Of a DNA stretch of 35,114 nt, positions 21,988 to 30,503 are shown in pieces; within the stretch, counting starts at the first letter, position 1, and the number at the start of each line of letters is the position of its first letter. The notes below the pieces were generated by a model. It had not been told where the DNA came from. It made no database searches and was given only the letters and a program-made list of their open reading frames with translations. The position numbers were made by a program, and so were the translations under genes. The stretch is from an uncultured Prevotella sp. (GTDB lineage: Bacteria; Bacteroidota; Bacteroidia; Bacteroidales; Bacteroidaceae), in contig CABVDL010000020.1 of assembly GCA_902497035.1 (NCBI GenBank), positions 1-35,114 on the forward strand, read 5' to 3'.

Positions 21988-23436
21988 TTATCTGTACTGG
22001 TATTCCTCCTCGGGGATGGGGAGCACATAAATCTTGTCCGAGGCCGGGAGGGTGAGCGACTTAAAGTTGGACTGTATGTCCTTGTTGAGACGCTTCATGT
22101 TGTACCACACCTGTCCCTCGCCGAAGAGTTCCTTGTGATATTCGTTGAAGATCATGTCCTGCGTGAGGGTTTGCGCGGCGGTGAGGGCGGGCAGTCCGCG
22201 CGACATGCGCTCCTGGTCGAAGTAGCCGCGTGCCTTCTCCATATTGGTGCCGAGGAAGGCCTCGGCCGCGATGAGGTACAGCTCAGACGAGTGGATGAGC
22301 GTCACGCCGGGAATGTAGTTGGAGCGGCCCTCAGGCTGCGAGCCGTTGGACTCAAGCTCATAGTAGTCGGCGAGCTTGAGGAACGTGGCGTAGGCGCCCG
22401 TCGCCGAGAACTGGGTGAGTCGGTAGTCCTGGGCCGTGGCCTCCACATCGAGGGTGTAGAGCTTGGTGTAGGGCATCAGGTGGGCGCTGCCGCTGCCGTC
22501 GTAGTAGGGGTTGTAGCTCTTGAAGCTCTGGTAAGTGTAGAGATAGTTCTGGCAGGTTTCCAGATAGGAGGCTGAGTACACGCCGAAGATGGTCTCCTTG
22601 GGCGACAGCCGTCCGGCCAGGTAGTCCTGCACCTCGGTGGGTTCCACCAGGGGGAAGTTGCCGCTTGAGATGACCTTCTCGGCATAGACGCCGGCGTTGG
22701 CCATGTCGCCCATCATCCAATAGACGCGTGCCAGCAGTGCCCGCACGGCGTAGAGGTTGCAGTGGGTCTCGCGGTAGTTGGCAAACCTGTCATACTGGCT
22801 GTTGGTCCGCGGATAGGCCATGAGCGTGGAGTCGGCCCCGAGCAGGCTCTCGGCCTCGCGCAGGTCGGCGATGATGCGGCGGTAGTCCTCGCCCACGGTG
22901 AGGAAGGGGTACTTCGTCTTGGCGTATGACGTGGCGTAGGGGATACCGGTCTTCGTGGTGTCGGTCGGGGCGAAGAGACGCAGCATGTCGAAGTGGAGCA
23001 TGGCGCGCACGCCGAGCATCTCACCACGGTAGAGGCTGTAGTATCTCAGGCCGCGTCCCTTGTCCTGAAGATTCTCCAACACGTTGTTGGCATAGCCGAT
23101 GCTCTGGTAGGCCTTGGTCCAGATATTGTCAAGCTCCTTCCTGACAAAGTCGTTGGAATAGTCGTAGGTGGCCATGGCCGTCATGGTGCCGGAGGTGCAC
23201 TGCAGGTCCTGCGACAGCACCTCGTTGACCCCCCAAAGGAGGTCCATGCCGTAGAGCGGCGTCTGCTGCAGCGAGCCGTACACGCCGTTGATGGCGTCCT
23301 CGAAGCCCTTGGCACTGGAGAACTGGTCGTTCTCCACCTTCTCTGACTTGGGGCGCACGTCGAGGAAGTCGTCGCACGAGGCGAGGAGCATCAGGCCGAC
23401 GGCACCGAAAAGCGTTAACTTGAATATTTTGTTCAT
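21988..23436 (-). CDS. SusD/RagB family nutrient-binding lipoprotein
   Basis: The 482-residue lipoprotein has Cys21 in LLASC, then DDFLDVRPKSEK, the typical SusD start. It has the helical TPR-like core (AYQSIGYANNVLENL; VRAMLHFDMLRLFAP, the signature of the family) and ends in the expected GEGQVWYNMKR and VLPIPEEEYQ motifs. SusD proteins act as a lid on the SusC barrel at the cell surface and help capture ligand. It starts 16 bp after the SusC gene. With no glycoside hydrolase or lyase nearby, the ligand need not be a polysaccharide. Confidence 0.92.
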   Translation of the reverse strand: MNKIFKLTLFGAVGLMLLASCDDFLDVRPKSEKVENDQFSSAKGFEDAINGVYGSLQQTPLYGMDLLWGVNEVLSQDLQCTSGTMTAMATYDYSNDFVRKELDNIWTKAYQSIGYANNVLENLQDKGRGLRYYSLYRGEMLGVRAMLHFDMLRLFAPTDTTKTGIPYATSYAKTKYPFLTVGEDYRRIIADLREAESLLGADSTLMAYPRTNSQYDRFANYRETHCNLYAVRALLARVYWMMGDMANAGVYAEKVISSGNFPLVEPTEVQDYLAGRLSPKETIFGVYSASYLETCQNYLYTYQSFKSYNPYYDGSGSAHLMPYTKLYTLDVEATAQDYRLTQFSATGAYATFLKLADYYELESNGSQPEGRSNYIPGVTLIHSSELYLIAAEAFLGTNMEKARGYFDQERMSRGLPALTAAQTLTQDMIFNEYHKELFGEGQVWYNMKRLNKDIQSNFKSLTLPASDKIYVLPIPEEEYQYR

Positions 23437-23452
23437 GATGTGGTTGTCTATG

Positions 23453-26400
23453 TTAGAATGTTACACTGACCGATGCGTTCACACTGCGCGAGTAGGGATA
23501 CGACGTACCTCGCTCGTACTTGGCCGTAGTCAGGCGGAAGAGGTCTGACAGACCCAGACTGACGTACATCTTCTGCAGGTGGAGCTTCTGGAGCAGCGTT
23601 GAGGTCATATCGTAGGTGAACTGCATGCTCGAGAGCCACAGCTCGTTGTCATTCTCGACGAAGCGGTCGCTGTAATAATAAGAGGTGCCGCCGGTGGTGC
23701 TGATGTTGAGGTAGGGCACCACGTCGCCGGGCTGTTTCCACCGGCCTGTGAAGGCGCGCACGTCGGCATTGTAACGAGGGTTGATGTTCTCGACCTTGGC
23801 GGCGCGCGTGGAGTTGTAGAGGTCGCCGCCGAAACGGTAGGAGAAGTTGACGGTCATCGACAGCCGCCTCCATCGGAGCAGCGACGAGATGGAGCCCTGC
23901 AGTGCCGGGTTGGCGTCGCCGCAGGCTACCTGGTCGGCAGCGTCGTAGGTGTAGGTGTACGACCCGTCCTTCTTGATAAAGATTTCCATACCCGACGCGG
24001 GGTCGATGCCGGCCGAGCGCACGGCATAGATGGCCGTGGGCGACTCGCCCTCGCGGAACTGCACGAGGGGCGACGACGAGTAGGTCTGGCTGCCGTTGGC
24101 CTCGTTCATGCGCTTGAGCGCGTCGGAGATGTTGTTGATCTTGGTGCTGGTGTGCAGGCCGTTGACCGAGAGCGTCCACTCCCAGTCGCGCTTGCTGATA
24201 ATCTTGCCCCAGAGCGAGAACTCGATACCGTTGCTCGACTGCGACCCGAGGTTGTCCTTGACCGACGTGGCGCCCGACGACGGGGGCAGCGAGTAGTCGA
24301 TGAGCATGTCGTCGGTGTTCTCATGATAGACATCGAAGTTGACGTTGAGCCGCTCGCCGAGGAACGACGAGGTGAGGCCGACGTTGAACTTCTTGGTGGT
24401 CTGCCACTTCAGGTCGGGGTTGGGCATGGTGATGGGCACTGCGCCCACGCCCGTATAGGTGGCGAAGTCGGAGGTATACTTATAGGTGGCGATGGCCTGG
24501 TAGGCATTGAACTTCACCGAGCCGGTGTAGCCGTAGCTGCCGCGCAGGCGCAGGGTGTTGACCCATCCGAACTTCTTGATGAAGTCCTCGTTGTGGAGGT
24601 TGTAGCCCAGGCCCACCGACCAGAAGGGGGCGTAGCGGTGGTTGGAGCCGAACTTCGACGAGCCCGACACGCGGTAGGAGCCGTCGATGATGTACTTGTT
24701 CCAGAGGGCGAAGTTGGCGGCGGCAAACACACCGACGCTTGAGGCCAGCGACTCCGAGCCCGATGGATAGGAGCCTGTGGGATAGGCCGAAGCGTAGGCC
24801 AGGTCGGCCAGGTCGTCGCTGAGGAAGCCTGTACCCGCGGTGAGCACCGATGAAGCGTCCTCATGCTTGATCTCGCCGCCCACGTTGAGGGTGAGCATGG
24901 TGCCGCGGTCGTCGAAGCTGTTGATCCAGTTGCCCACGAGCTTGGCGGTCCACGAGTCGTTTTTGGTGTTGGTGAGCTTGTAGTCGCCGCGCTGCGTGAG
25001 GTTGGCGACGCCGGCGTAGTCGTTGCTGTCGGGCGACTTGAACACGTCCGACCGTCCTCTGGCACTGGTGTAGGACCCCTGCGCGGTGACGTAGAGGTTG
25101 GGCTTGAAGTTGTAGCGCGCGTCGAGCGAGACGGTCTCGGTGCGTGTCTCGCTCTTGTCAAACGAGCCGAGCGAGGCCTCATAGAGCGGATTGCGCATGT
25201 TGTACGACAGGTTGGAGCGCAGGTTGCCCTCCGAGTCGTAGGGCGAGTCGTAGGGGTTGGCCCGGAGATAAGACGAGAAGCTGCCGTACTTGGAGTTCTT
25301 GACGTTGAGCTGCTGGTGGTTGGCCCTGAGCGTGAGCACGAGCTTGTCAATGGCGGTATAGCTGAGGTAGATGCCCAGGCCGTAGCGATTGCGTGCGTCA
25401 GCCTTCATCACGCCGTTGGTCATCGAGAGGTCGGCCGTGAGGTTGTAGTCGAGGCCCGAGCCGCGGCCCGAGACACTGAGCGAGTGGTTGTGGGAGAAGC
25501 TGTTGCGCACGGGCAGGCTCTTCCAGTCGGTGTCCTGTCCGGCACTCACGAGGGCGAGCTTGTTGTAGTACGACTGGTCGAGGCTGCCGTCGGTGGAGTC
25601 GTAGAGGCCGGCGAGGCGCTCGAACTCCAGCTTCTGGGCGGCGTTCATCAGGTCGTAGCTGCCCAGGTCGGCGAAGCTTACCTGCGGCGTGAACGTATAA
25701 CGTACGCGCACGGGTGCCTGCGACACGCGCTTGCGCTGGATGACAATGACACCGTTGGCGGCATTCTCACCATAGAGGGCCGTGGCCGAGGCATCCTTGA
25801 GGATGTCGACGCGCTCTATGTCGTTGATGTCGATGTCGTAGAGGCTCTGCAGCGACGACTCCACGCCGTCAATCACCACGAGCGGCGTGTTGAGGCCCGT
25901 CTCGTTGCCGGTGGCTAGCGAGGTGGTGCTGCGGATGACGAGGTCGGGCACCACGTTGGGGTTGGAGCCCGCCGCGTTGTTCTGCGCGACGGTCAGCGAG
26001 GGGTCGAGGGTGCTGAGGGCCTGAAAGAGGTTGTTGGGTGACACGGAGAGTATCTGGTCCGACGTGAGGGTGCGTGCCGCACCGGTGTAGGTCTGCTTCG
26101 AGCGCGAGAAGAAGCCGTTGACCACCACCTCGCCAATGCCCTTGGAGTCGGACTGCATGGTAATGCGGCCCACCTCAGCGGCGGCCTTCACCTCAATGGT
26201 CTTCATGCCGAGATAAGAAATGACGAGCGTGGCGTCCTTTGGCACGCTGCCGATGATGAAGTTGCCGTCAACGTCGGTAACTGCCACGTTGCTGGTGCCT
26301 TTCACCTTGACCGTGGCACCGATGATGGGTTGCGCGTCGTCTGCCGACACGACAATGCCACGGCATGAGGGGTATGCGTCCGCCACATAGCCTTGCTTGG

Positions 26401-26497
26401 CCTGCCCCACCCCGTCGGGTTGCTGGGCGAGCATCGGCGCGGACGAAGCCAACAACAACAGTGCCATGAGTAATTGTCTTTTGTGTTGCCTGTTCAT
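23453..26497 (-). CDS. SusC/RagA family TonB-linked outer membrane transporter
   Basis: The 1014-residue protein has a signal peptide (about 1-25), a carboxypeptidase-regulatory-like domain (about 45-115, with GIVVSADDAQPIIGATVKVKG), a plug domain (about 120-245, with PLVVIDGVESS and ALYGENAANGVIVIQ) and a C-terminal 22-strand barrel ending in VSVTF. It imports a ligand across the outer membrane using TonB energy, with SusD as its lid. It is the first gene of the five-gene operon, about 160 nt after a predicted promoter. No anti-sigma or hybrid two-component regulator flanks it. The substrate is unknown. Confidence 0.93.
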   Translation of the reverse strand: MNRQHKRQLLMALLLLASSAPMLAQQPDGVGQAKQGYVADAYPSCRGIVVSADDAQPIIGATVKVKGTSNVAVTDVDGNFIIGSVPKDATLVISYLGMKTIEVKAAAEVGRITMQSDSKGIGEVVVNGFFSRSKQTYTGAARTLTSDQILSVSPNNLFQALSTLDPSLTVAQNNAAGSNPNVVPDLVIRSTTSLATGNETGLNTPLVVIDGVESSLQSLYDIDINDIERVDILKDASATALYGENAANGVIVIQRKRVSQAPVRVRYTFTPQVSFADLGSYDLMNAAQKLEFERLAGLYDSTDGSLDQSYYNKLALVSAGQDTDWKSLPVRNSFSHNHSLSVSGRGSGLDYNLTADLSMTNGVMKADARNRYGLGIYLSYTAIDKLVLTLRANHQQLNVKNSKYGSFSSYLRANPYDSPYDSEGNLRSNLSYNMRNPLYEASLGSFDKSETRTETVSLDARYNFKPNLYVTAQGSYTSARGRSDVFKSPDSNDYAGVANLTQRGDYKLTNTKNDSWTAKLVGNWINSFDDRGTMLTLNVGGEIKHEDASSVLTAGTGFLSDDLADLAYASAYPTGSYPSGSESLASSVGVFAAANFALWNKYIIDGSYRVSGSSKFGSNHRYAPFWSVGLGYNLHNEDFIKKFGWVNTLRLRGSYGYTGSVKFNAYQAIATYKYTSDFATYTGVGAVPITMPNPDLKWQTTKKFNVGLTSSFLGERLNVNFDVYHENTDDMLIDYSLPPSSGATSVKDNLGSQSSNGIEFSLWGKIISKRDWEWTLSVNGLHTSTKINNISDALKRMNEANGSQTYSSSPLVQFREGESPTAIYAVRSAGIDPASGMEIFIKKDGSYTYTYDAADQVACGDANPALQGSISSLLRWRRLSMTVNFSYRFGGDLYNSTRAAKVENINPRYNADVRAFTGRWKQPGDVVPYLNISTTGGTSYYYSDRFVENDNELWLSSMQFTYDMTSTLLQKLHLQKMYVSLGLSDLFRLTTAKYERGTSYPYSRSVNASVSVTF

Positions 26498-26860
26498 GCG
26501 TTTGTACTTAGTTGGTTAATAAATATTTCTTTTCTCTCTTGCTATAAAACTGCCGCGGCCTGTTTGTGGAGCCGCTGTCCCTGATTGCCATGCCCCATCA
26601 ATGAGCCGGTATGGCGTTGACGCCTGTCTCTACAAGCGTTGATTTTGCAATTTGATGCAAATTTAGCAAAAGTTTCTATAGATTACAAATAAAATTGAAA
26701 TAATTATAAGGATTTTTATAAAAGGCACCAGCACCCGGCGTAATTGAAAAAATAAACAAGCATAACCAAAAGCCGTGCAACATGATTTAAGAAAGATTTA
26801 ACACGCTTTGGAGGGAGTTAGTTGGCGCAACGGCCGCTGCACCCGGACTTCCCCACTTCG
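26498..26860. other. Intergenic region with the SusC operon leader
   Basis: It holds the SusC promoter (26658-26689) and a leader of about 155 nt. The leader includes a possible hairpin, arms 26587-26594 and 26608-26615 (one G-U). The stretch 26660-26790 is very AT-rich compared with the window. I see no gene and no clear terminator for nadD, which ends at 26861. Confidence 0.55.
26658..26689 (-). promoter_or_regulatory. Promoter of the SusC operon
   Basis: On the minus strand TTTG (26689-26686) is followed after 20 nt by TAAATTTG (26665-26658), a full Bacteroidetes-type promoter. The transcript would start near 26651, leaving an unusually long leader before the ATG at 26497, a possible site of post-transcriptional control. 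Confidence 0.7.
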
Positions 26861-27433
26861 TCAAGACTGCGGGCGGTAGTATCGGTTGACCAATGCCTCT
26901 ATGCGCGCCGGCACCAGCCCGGTGATATTCTCCCCGGCCCTCACCCGTCGCCTTATCTCGGTGCTGCTCTCCAGATAGAGCGCAGTGTCGACAAGGCGTA
27001 CGCCCCGGGGCAGGGACTGCGTGATGGCATAGCCCTCACGGGGATAGACGAGAATGGGATAATGGGCAAGAATGAAGTCGGGACGCGCCCAGCGGTCGAA
27101 GGCAAGCCAGTTGTCAGCACCGATAATCAGCGCAAAGCGGCGGTCGGGATAGGTCTCCGACAGATGCTGCAGCGTGCTCCAGGTGTAGGACGGCTTGGGC
27201 AGATGGAACTCGTAGTCGGAGGCGACAAGGCCCTCCTCTCCTATCAGCGCCTGCCGCGCCATCCCGAGCCGGAGACGGTCGTCAAGCAGGTCGGCAGCAG
27301 CTTTCTTGAAAGGATTGAGCGGCGACACCATGAACCACACCTCATCGAGCGCGGCTGCCTTACGAATCTGTCGCGCCAGCCGGATATGCCCCATGTGGAT
27401 AGGATTGAAGCTTCCGCCGAAGATGCCTATCAT
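26861..27433 (-). CDS. nadD: Nicotinate-nucleotide adenylyltransferase
   Basis: The 190-residue enzyme has GGSFNPIHMGH (6-16), with the HxGH-type ATP-binding signature, and ends with the SSTEIRRRVRAGENITGLVP stretch, which contains the second nucleotide-binding motif (SSTxIR). It adenylates nicotinate mononucleotide in NAD synthesis, in the cytoplasm. It begins 6 bp after gmk and is the last gene of the yicC-gmk-nadD unit, an arrangement common in Bacteroidetes. Length is normal. Confidence 0.95.
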   Translation of the reverse strand: MIGIFGGSFNPIHMGHIRLARQIRKAAALDEVWFMVSPLNPFKKAAADLLDDRLRLGMARQALIGEEGLVASDYEFHLPKPSYTWSTLQHLSETYPDRRFALIIGADNWLAFDRWARPDFILAHYPILVYPREGYAITQSLPRGVRLVDTALYLESSTEIRRRVRAGENITGLVPARIEALVNRYYRPQS

Positions 27434-27439
27434 CTCTTC

Positions 27440-28048
27440 CTATTTTTCCTGACTGCTTAAGAAAGCCTGTACCAGCCGCAGAGTCTCGGCCTCGGCTGTG
27501 GCCAGGTCGTCGTTGACGACGATATGGTCGAACTTGTCGGCAAAGGTCAGCTCATAGGAGGCCTTTGCGAGCCGCTGCGCTATCACGTCGGGCGCGTCGG
27601 TGGCGCGTCCCACGAGGCGGCGGCGCAGCTCCTCTACCGATGGCGGCTGGATGAAGATGCTCAGCGCACGGTCGCCGTAGTGCCGCTTGATGTTGCAGCC
27701 GCCCTTTACGTCGACGTCGAACACGACGTTCTCGCCCTTGGCGGTCTGCGTCTCCACCTGCGACTTCAGCGTGCCATAGAACCGGCCGGGATAGACTTCC
27801 TCGTACTCCAAGAACTCATCGGCCGCAATCTTCTCGCGGAACGCCTCCTCGCTAAGAAAGAGATACTCCACACCGTTGCGCTCGGTGCCGCGAGGCGCAC
27901 GCGTCGTGGCACTCACCGAAAAGGCAAGCCTAAGCTCCGGATGCTCACGCATGAGCCAGCCGACAATCGTCGATTTGCCGCTGCCGGAGGGGGCCGAGAA
28001 GATTAATAGCTTGCCCCTGCTATTGTTAAGATGCTCTAAGTCATTCAT
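27440..28048 (-). CDS. gmk: Guanylate kinase
   Basis: The enzyme phosphorylates GMP to GDP. It is 202 residues from the ATG at 28048; a TTG two codons earlier (28054) is in frame but unnecessary. It carries the P-loop SAPSGSGKST, the GMP-binding SVSATTRAPR and NGVEYLFLS stretches, and the conserved FDVDVKGG. It lies 146 bp after yicC; the spacer shows no clear promoter, so it is probably co-transcribed with yicC. Confidence 0.95.
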   Translation of the reverse strand: MNDLEHLNNSRGKLLIFSAPSGSGKSTIVGWLMREHPELRLAFSVSATTRAPRGTERNGVEYLFLSEEAFREKIAADEFLEYEEVYPGRFYGTLKSQVETQTAKGENVVFDVDVKGGCNIKRHYGDRALSIFIQPPSVEELRRRLVGRATDAPDVIAQRLAKASYELTFADKFDHIVVNDDLATAEAETLRLVQAFLSSQEK

Positions 28049-28194
28049 TTTCAATACAAATAAACTAAGTGGCGTAATAACTAACGGCCATCGCTTCCTG
28101 CGTCTTTCCCATCTTCCTTGTCGATAGCGCCATCACACGGCAGGGCCTCCGAGCCTTTTTCACCTCAGGGCTTCCGACGCAGGCCTCTTTCCCC

Positions 28195-29070
28195 TTACAG
28201 CGCGTTCAGCACCTGCTCCTTGATCTGCTCAAGCTCATCTTTCATCTTCACGACGATGTTCTGCATCTCGGCCTGGTTGCTCTTCGAGCCGGTGGTGTTG
28301 ATCTCGCGGCCCATCTCCTGGGCAATGAAGCCGAGCTTCTTGCCGTTGGGCTGGTTCTCGGCCATGGTCTCACGGAAATACTTCAGGTGGTTGGCCAGGC
28401 GCTGCTTCTCCTCACTGATGTCGAGCTTCTCAATATAATAGATGAGCTCCTGCTCCAGCCGGTTCTTGTCGTAATCCACATCGGGAATCTGCTGCAGGCC
28501 CTTGACGATGGTCTCGCGTATCTTTGGCACGCGGCTCTTCTCGTAAGGCTCAATGCTGTGGAGCAGCGCCTCGATGTTATCCACCTTTTCATTGAACTTC
28601 TTCTCCAGCGCGGCGCCTTCCTGACGGCGGAAGGCTATGAGCGCGTCGAGGGCCTGACTGATAGCCTGCCTGGCAACGGTCCACTCCTCATCGCCCAGCA
28701 CCTCGGTATCGGTCTTCGTCGTGACATCGGGCAGGCGCAGCAGCGAGTTGAGCCAGTCCTGCGGCTCGGGAATACCGTATTTGGAGACGATGTCCTTCAG
28801 CTGCCTGTAATAGTCGGCCACCAGGGCGCCATTGATGGGCGTGGCGTCAACCAACGTGTCTTTCTCAATCCAAATGGAAAAGTCCACCTTGCCCCTGGAC
28901 AGCGCCTTGGCTATCATCTGCCTGATCTCCATCTCCTTCTCGCGATACAATGGCGCGATGCGTGTGGAGAGGTCGAGGGCCTTGCTGTTGAGCGACTTAA
29001 CCTCAACATTGATTTTCTTCTCTTTGTAGGCCACGACAGCCTTGCCGTAGCCCGTCATTGACAGTATCAT
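28195..29070 (-). CDS. YicC/YloC family endoribonuclease
   Basis: A 291-residue protein beginning MILSMTGYGK, the usual MIxSMTGxG start of the family. It ends with QEMGREINTTGSKS and a helical tail, both conserved. E. coli YicC is an endoribonuclease implicated in small-RNA turnover. I choose the ATG at 29070: the in-frame ATG at 29097 would overlap the -7 box at 29095-29102, and the family start matches. It is the first gene of the yicC-gmk-nadD unit and is divergent from tsaB. Confidence 0.92.
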   Translation of the reverse strand: MILSMTGYGKAVVAYKEKKINVEVKSLNSKALDLSTRIAPLYREKEMEIRQMIAKALSRGKVDFSIWIEKDTLVDATPINGALVADYYRQLKDIVSKYGIPEPQDWLNSLLRLPDVTTKTDTEVLGDEEWTVARQAISQALDALIAFRRQEGAALEKKFNEKVDNIEALLHSIEPYEKSRVPKIRETIVKGLQQIPDVDYDKNRLEQELIYYIEKLDISEEKQRLANHLKYFRETMAENQPNGKKLGFIAQEMGREINTTGSKSNQAEMQNIVVKMKDELEQIKEQVLNAL

Positions 29071-29094
29071 AATATCGATGAAGTTAAATTTCTG

Positions 29095-29102
29095 CAAAAG
29101 TA
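29095..29102 (-). promoter_or_regulatory. -7 promoter box for yicC-gmk-nadD
   Basis: TACTTTTG on the minus strand matches TAnnTTTG, 25 bp before the yicC ATG at 29070. It supports that start over 29097. No convincing -33 TTTG is seen. Confidence 0.5.
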
Positions 29103-29124
29103 CAAAAATTGGGGGAAAAAGAGG

Positions 29125-29132
29125 TAAATTTG
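29125..29132 (+). promoter_or_regulatory. -7 promoter box for the tsaB-rseP unit
   Basis: TAAATTTG matches TAnnTTTG and lies 33 bp before the ATG at 29166. The upstream in-frame TTG at 29109 precedes it and is thus unlikely to be the start. The box is only 22 bp from the divergent yicC -7 box, so the two promoters overlap. Confidence 0.55.
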
Positions 29133-29165
29133 CACTTTATTAAGACAAGAAGCCAAAAAGATATT

Positions 29166-29858
29166 ATGTCTTGCATATTGAACATTGATACGAGCACCGA
29201 TGTGTGCTCAGTCGCCGTGAGCCAAGATGGGGCTGTCATTTTTGAGAAAGAGGACCACAGCGGTCCCAACCATGCCGAGCGGCTCGGCTCGTTTGTAGAC
29301 GAGGCACTCTCCTTCACCGACAATCACGCCATTCCCTTCGACGCCGTAGCCGTGAGTTGCGGACCGGGGTCGTACACGGGTCTGCGCATCGGCGTGTCGA
29401 TGGCCAAGGGCATTTGCTACGGCCGTGGTCTGAGGCTCATCGGCGTGCCAACGCTTGAGCTGCTCTGCGTGCCGGTGCTGCTCGACGAGCAGGTGGCCGA
29501 GGACGACGCCCTGCTCTGCCCCATGCTCGACGCGCGCCGCATGGAGGTATATGCGCAGCTCTTCGACCGCGCGCTCCACGAGGTGAGACCCATCCATGCC
29601 GACGTGGTGGAGCCGGACACCTACAACGAGTACCTCGACCGCCACCCCGTGTATTTCTTCGGCAACGGAGCCGCCAAGTGCCAAAAGGTCATCACCCACC
29701 CCAACGCCCACTTCATCAACGGCATTGAGCCGCTGGCCAGAAACATGATGCCGCTGGCGGAGAGGCGGATGGCCCGGCAGCAGTTTGAGGACGTGGCCTA
29801 CTTCGTGCCGTTCTATCTGAAGAACTTCGTGGCAAAGCTGCCACGCAAACTACTTTAA
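29166..29858 (+). CDS. tsaB: tRNA threonylcarbamoyladenosine complex subunit TsaB
   Basis: The 230-residue protein has the ASKHA-fold start ILNIDTSTDVCSVAV and the family signature SCGPGSYTGLRIGVSMAKG. TsaB is the dimerisation partner of TsaD in making t6A37 on ANN-decoding tRNAs. It is a pseudo-enzyme subunit in the cytoplasm. It is the first gene of a plus-strand series of six, 21 bp before the DUF4290 gene. Confidence 0.93.
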   Translation: MSCILNIDTSTDVCSVAVSQDGAVIFEKEDHSGPNHAERLGSFVDEALSFTDNHAIPFDAVAVSCGPGSYTGLRIGVSMAKGICYGRGLRLIGVPTLELLCVPVLLDEQVAEDDALLCPMLDARRMEVYAQLFDRALHEVRPIHADVVEPDTYNEYLDRHPVYFFGNGAAKCQKVITHPNAHFINGIEPLARNMMPLAERRMARQQFEDVAYFVPFYLKNFVAKLPRKLL

Positions 29859-29879
29859 TACAACACCCAACCAACATCT

Positions 29880-30500
29880 ATGAATATCAAAGGATTGGAC
29901 TATAACTCTCAGCGCGAGCGCCTCATTCTGCCGGAATATGGCCGGGAAGTACAGAAAATGGTGGACTACTGCATGTCGCTTCCCACAAAGGGCGAACGCC
30001 AGCGCTGCGCCAACACCATCATCAGGACAATGGAGCTGATGACACCGCGCGTGCGCGACAACGCCAACTACAAGCAGAAACTGTGGGACCAGCTGGCCGT
30101 GATGAGCAACTTCAAGCTCGACATCGACTGGCCTGTCGACATCTCGCAGGCCCAACTCATGAAAGAGAAGCCGCAGCCCATCAAGTACCCCTCGACCGAG
30201 CTGCGCACCCGCACCTACGGCAAGCTGCTGATGGAAATCTTTGACAAGCTCAAGCAGATGCCGCCCGGCAAGGACCGCGATGAGCTCACCGCCTCGGCGG
30301 CCAACCAGATGAAGCGCGACCTCATGCAGTGGAGCCACGTCAGCGACGACGAGAAGATTGCCGACGACCTGGCCCGCTACACCGACGGCGTCATCCAGCT
30401 CGACCTGAGGCACTTCCGCTTTGCCAAGGTCGACCTGCGCGCGCTCAACGCTGCGCAGAACAGCAACCCGAAAGGTGGGAAAAAGAGAAGAAAGCACTGA
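29880..30500 (+). CDS. DUF4290 family protein
   Basis: A 206-residue soluble protein of the Bacteroidetes-specific DUF4290 family, beginning LDYNSQRERLILPEYGR, a recognisable family start. It is helical and charged, with a lysine-rich tail (GGKKRRKH). Its function is not known. It sits between tsaB and murA with 3 bp to murA, an arrangement conserved across Bacteroidales, so a link to envelope or RNA metabolism is possible but unproven. Confidence 0.9.
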   Translation: MNIKGLDYNSQRERLILPEYGREVQKMVDYCMSLPTKGERQRCANTIIRTMELMTPRVRDNANYKQKLWDQLAVMSNFKLDIDWPVDISQAQLMKEKPQPIKYPSTELRTRTYGKLLMEIFDKLKQMPPGKDRDELTASAANQMKRDLMQWSHVSDDEKIADDLARYTDGVIQLDLRHFRFAKVDLRALNAAQNSNPKGGKKRRKH

Positions 30501-30503
30501 GCC

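Noticed and set aside
23649..25918. Long plus- and minus-strand frames inside the SusC gene
   Set aside because: These are shadows of a GC-rich gene in other frames; translations are Val/Gly/Arg- or Ser/Thr/Pro-rich without motifs.
18337..26497. A classic polysaccharide utilisation locus
   Set aside because: No glycoside hydrolase, lyase, sulfatase or sensor-regulator gene is present; only the transporter, its lipoproteins and a redoxin.
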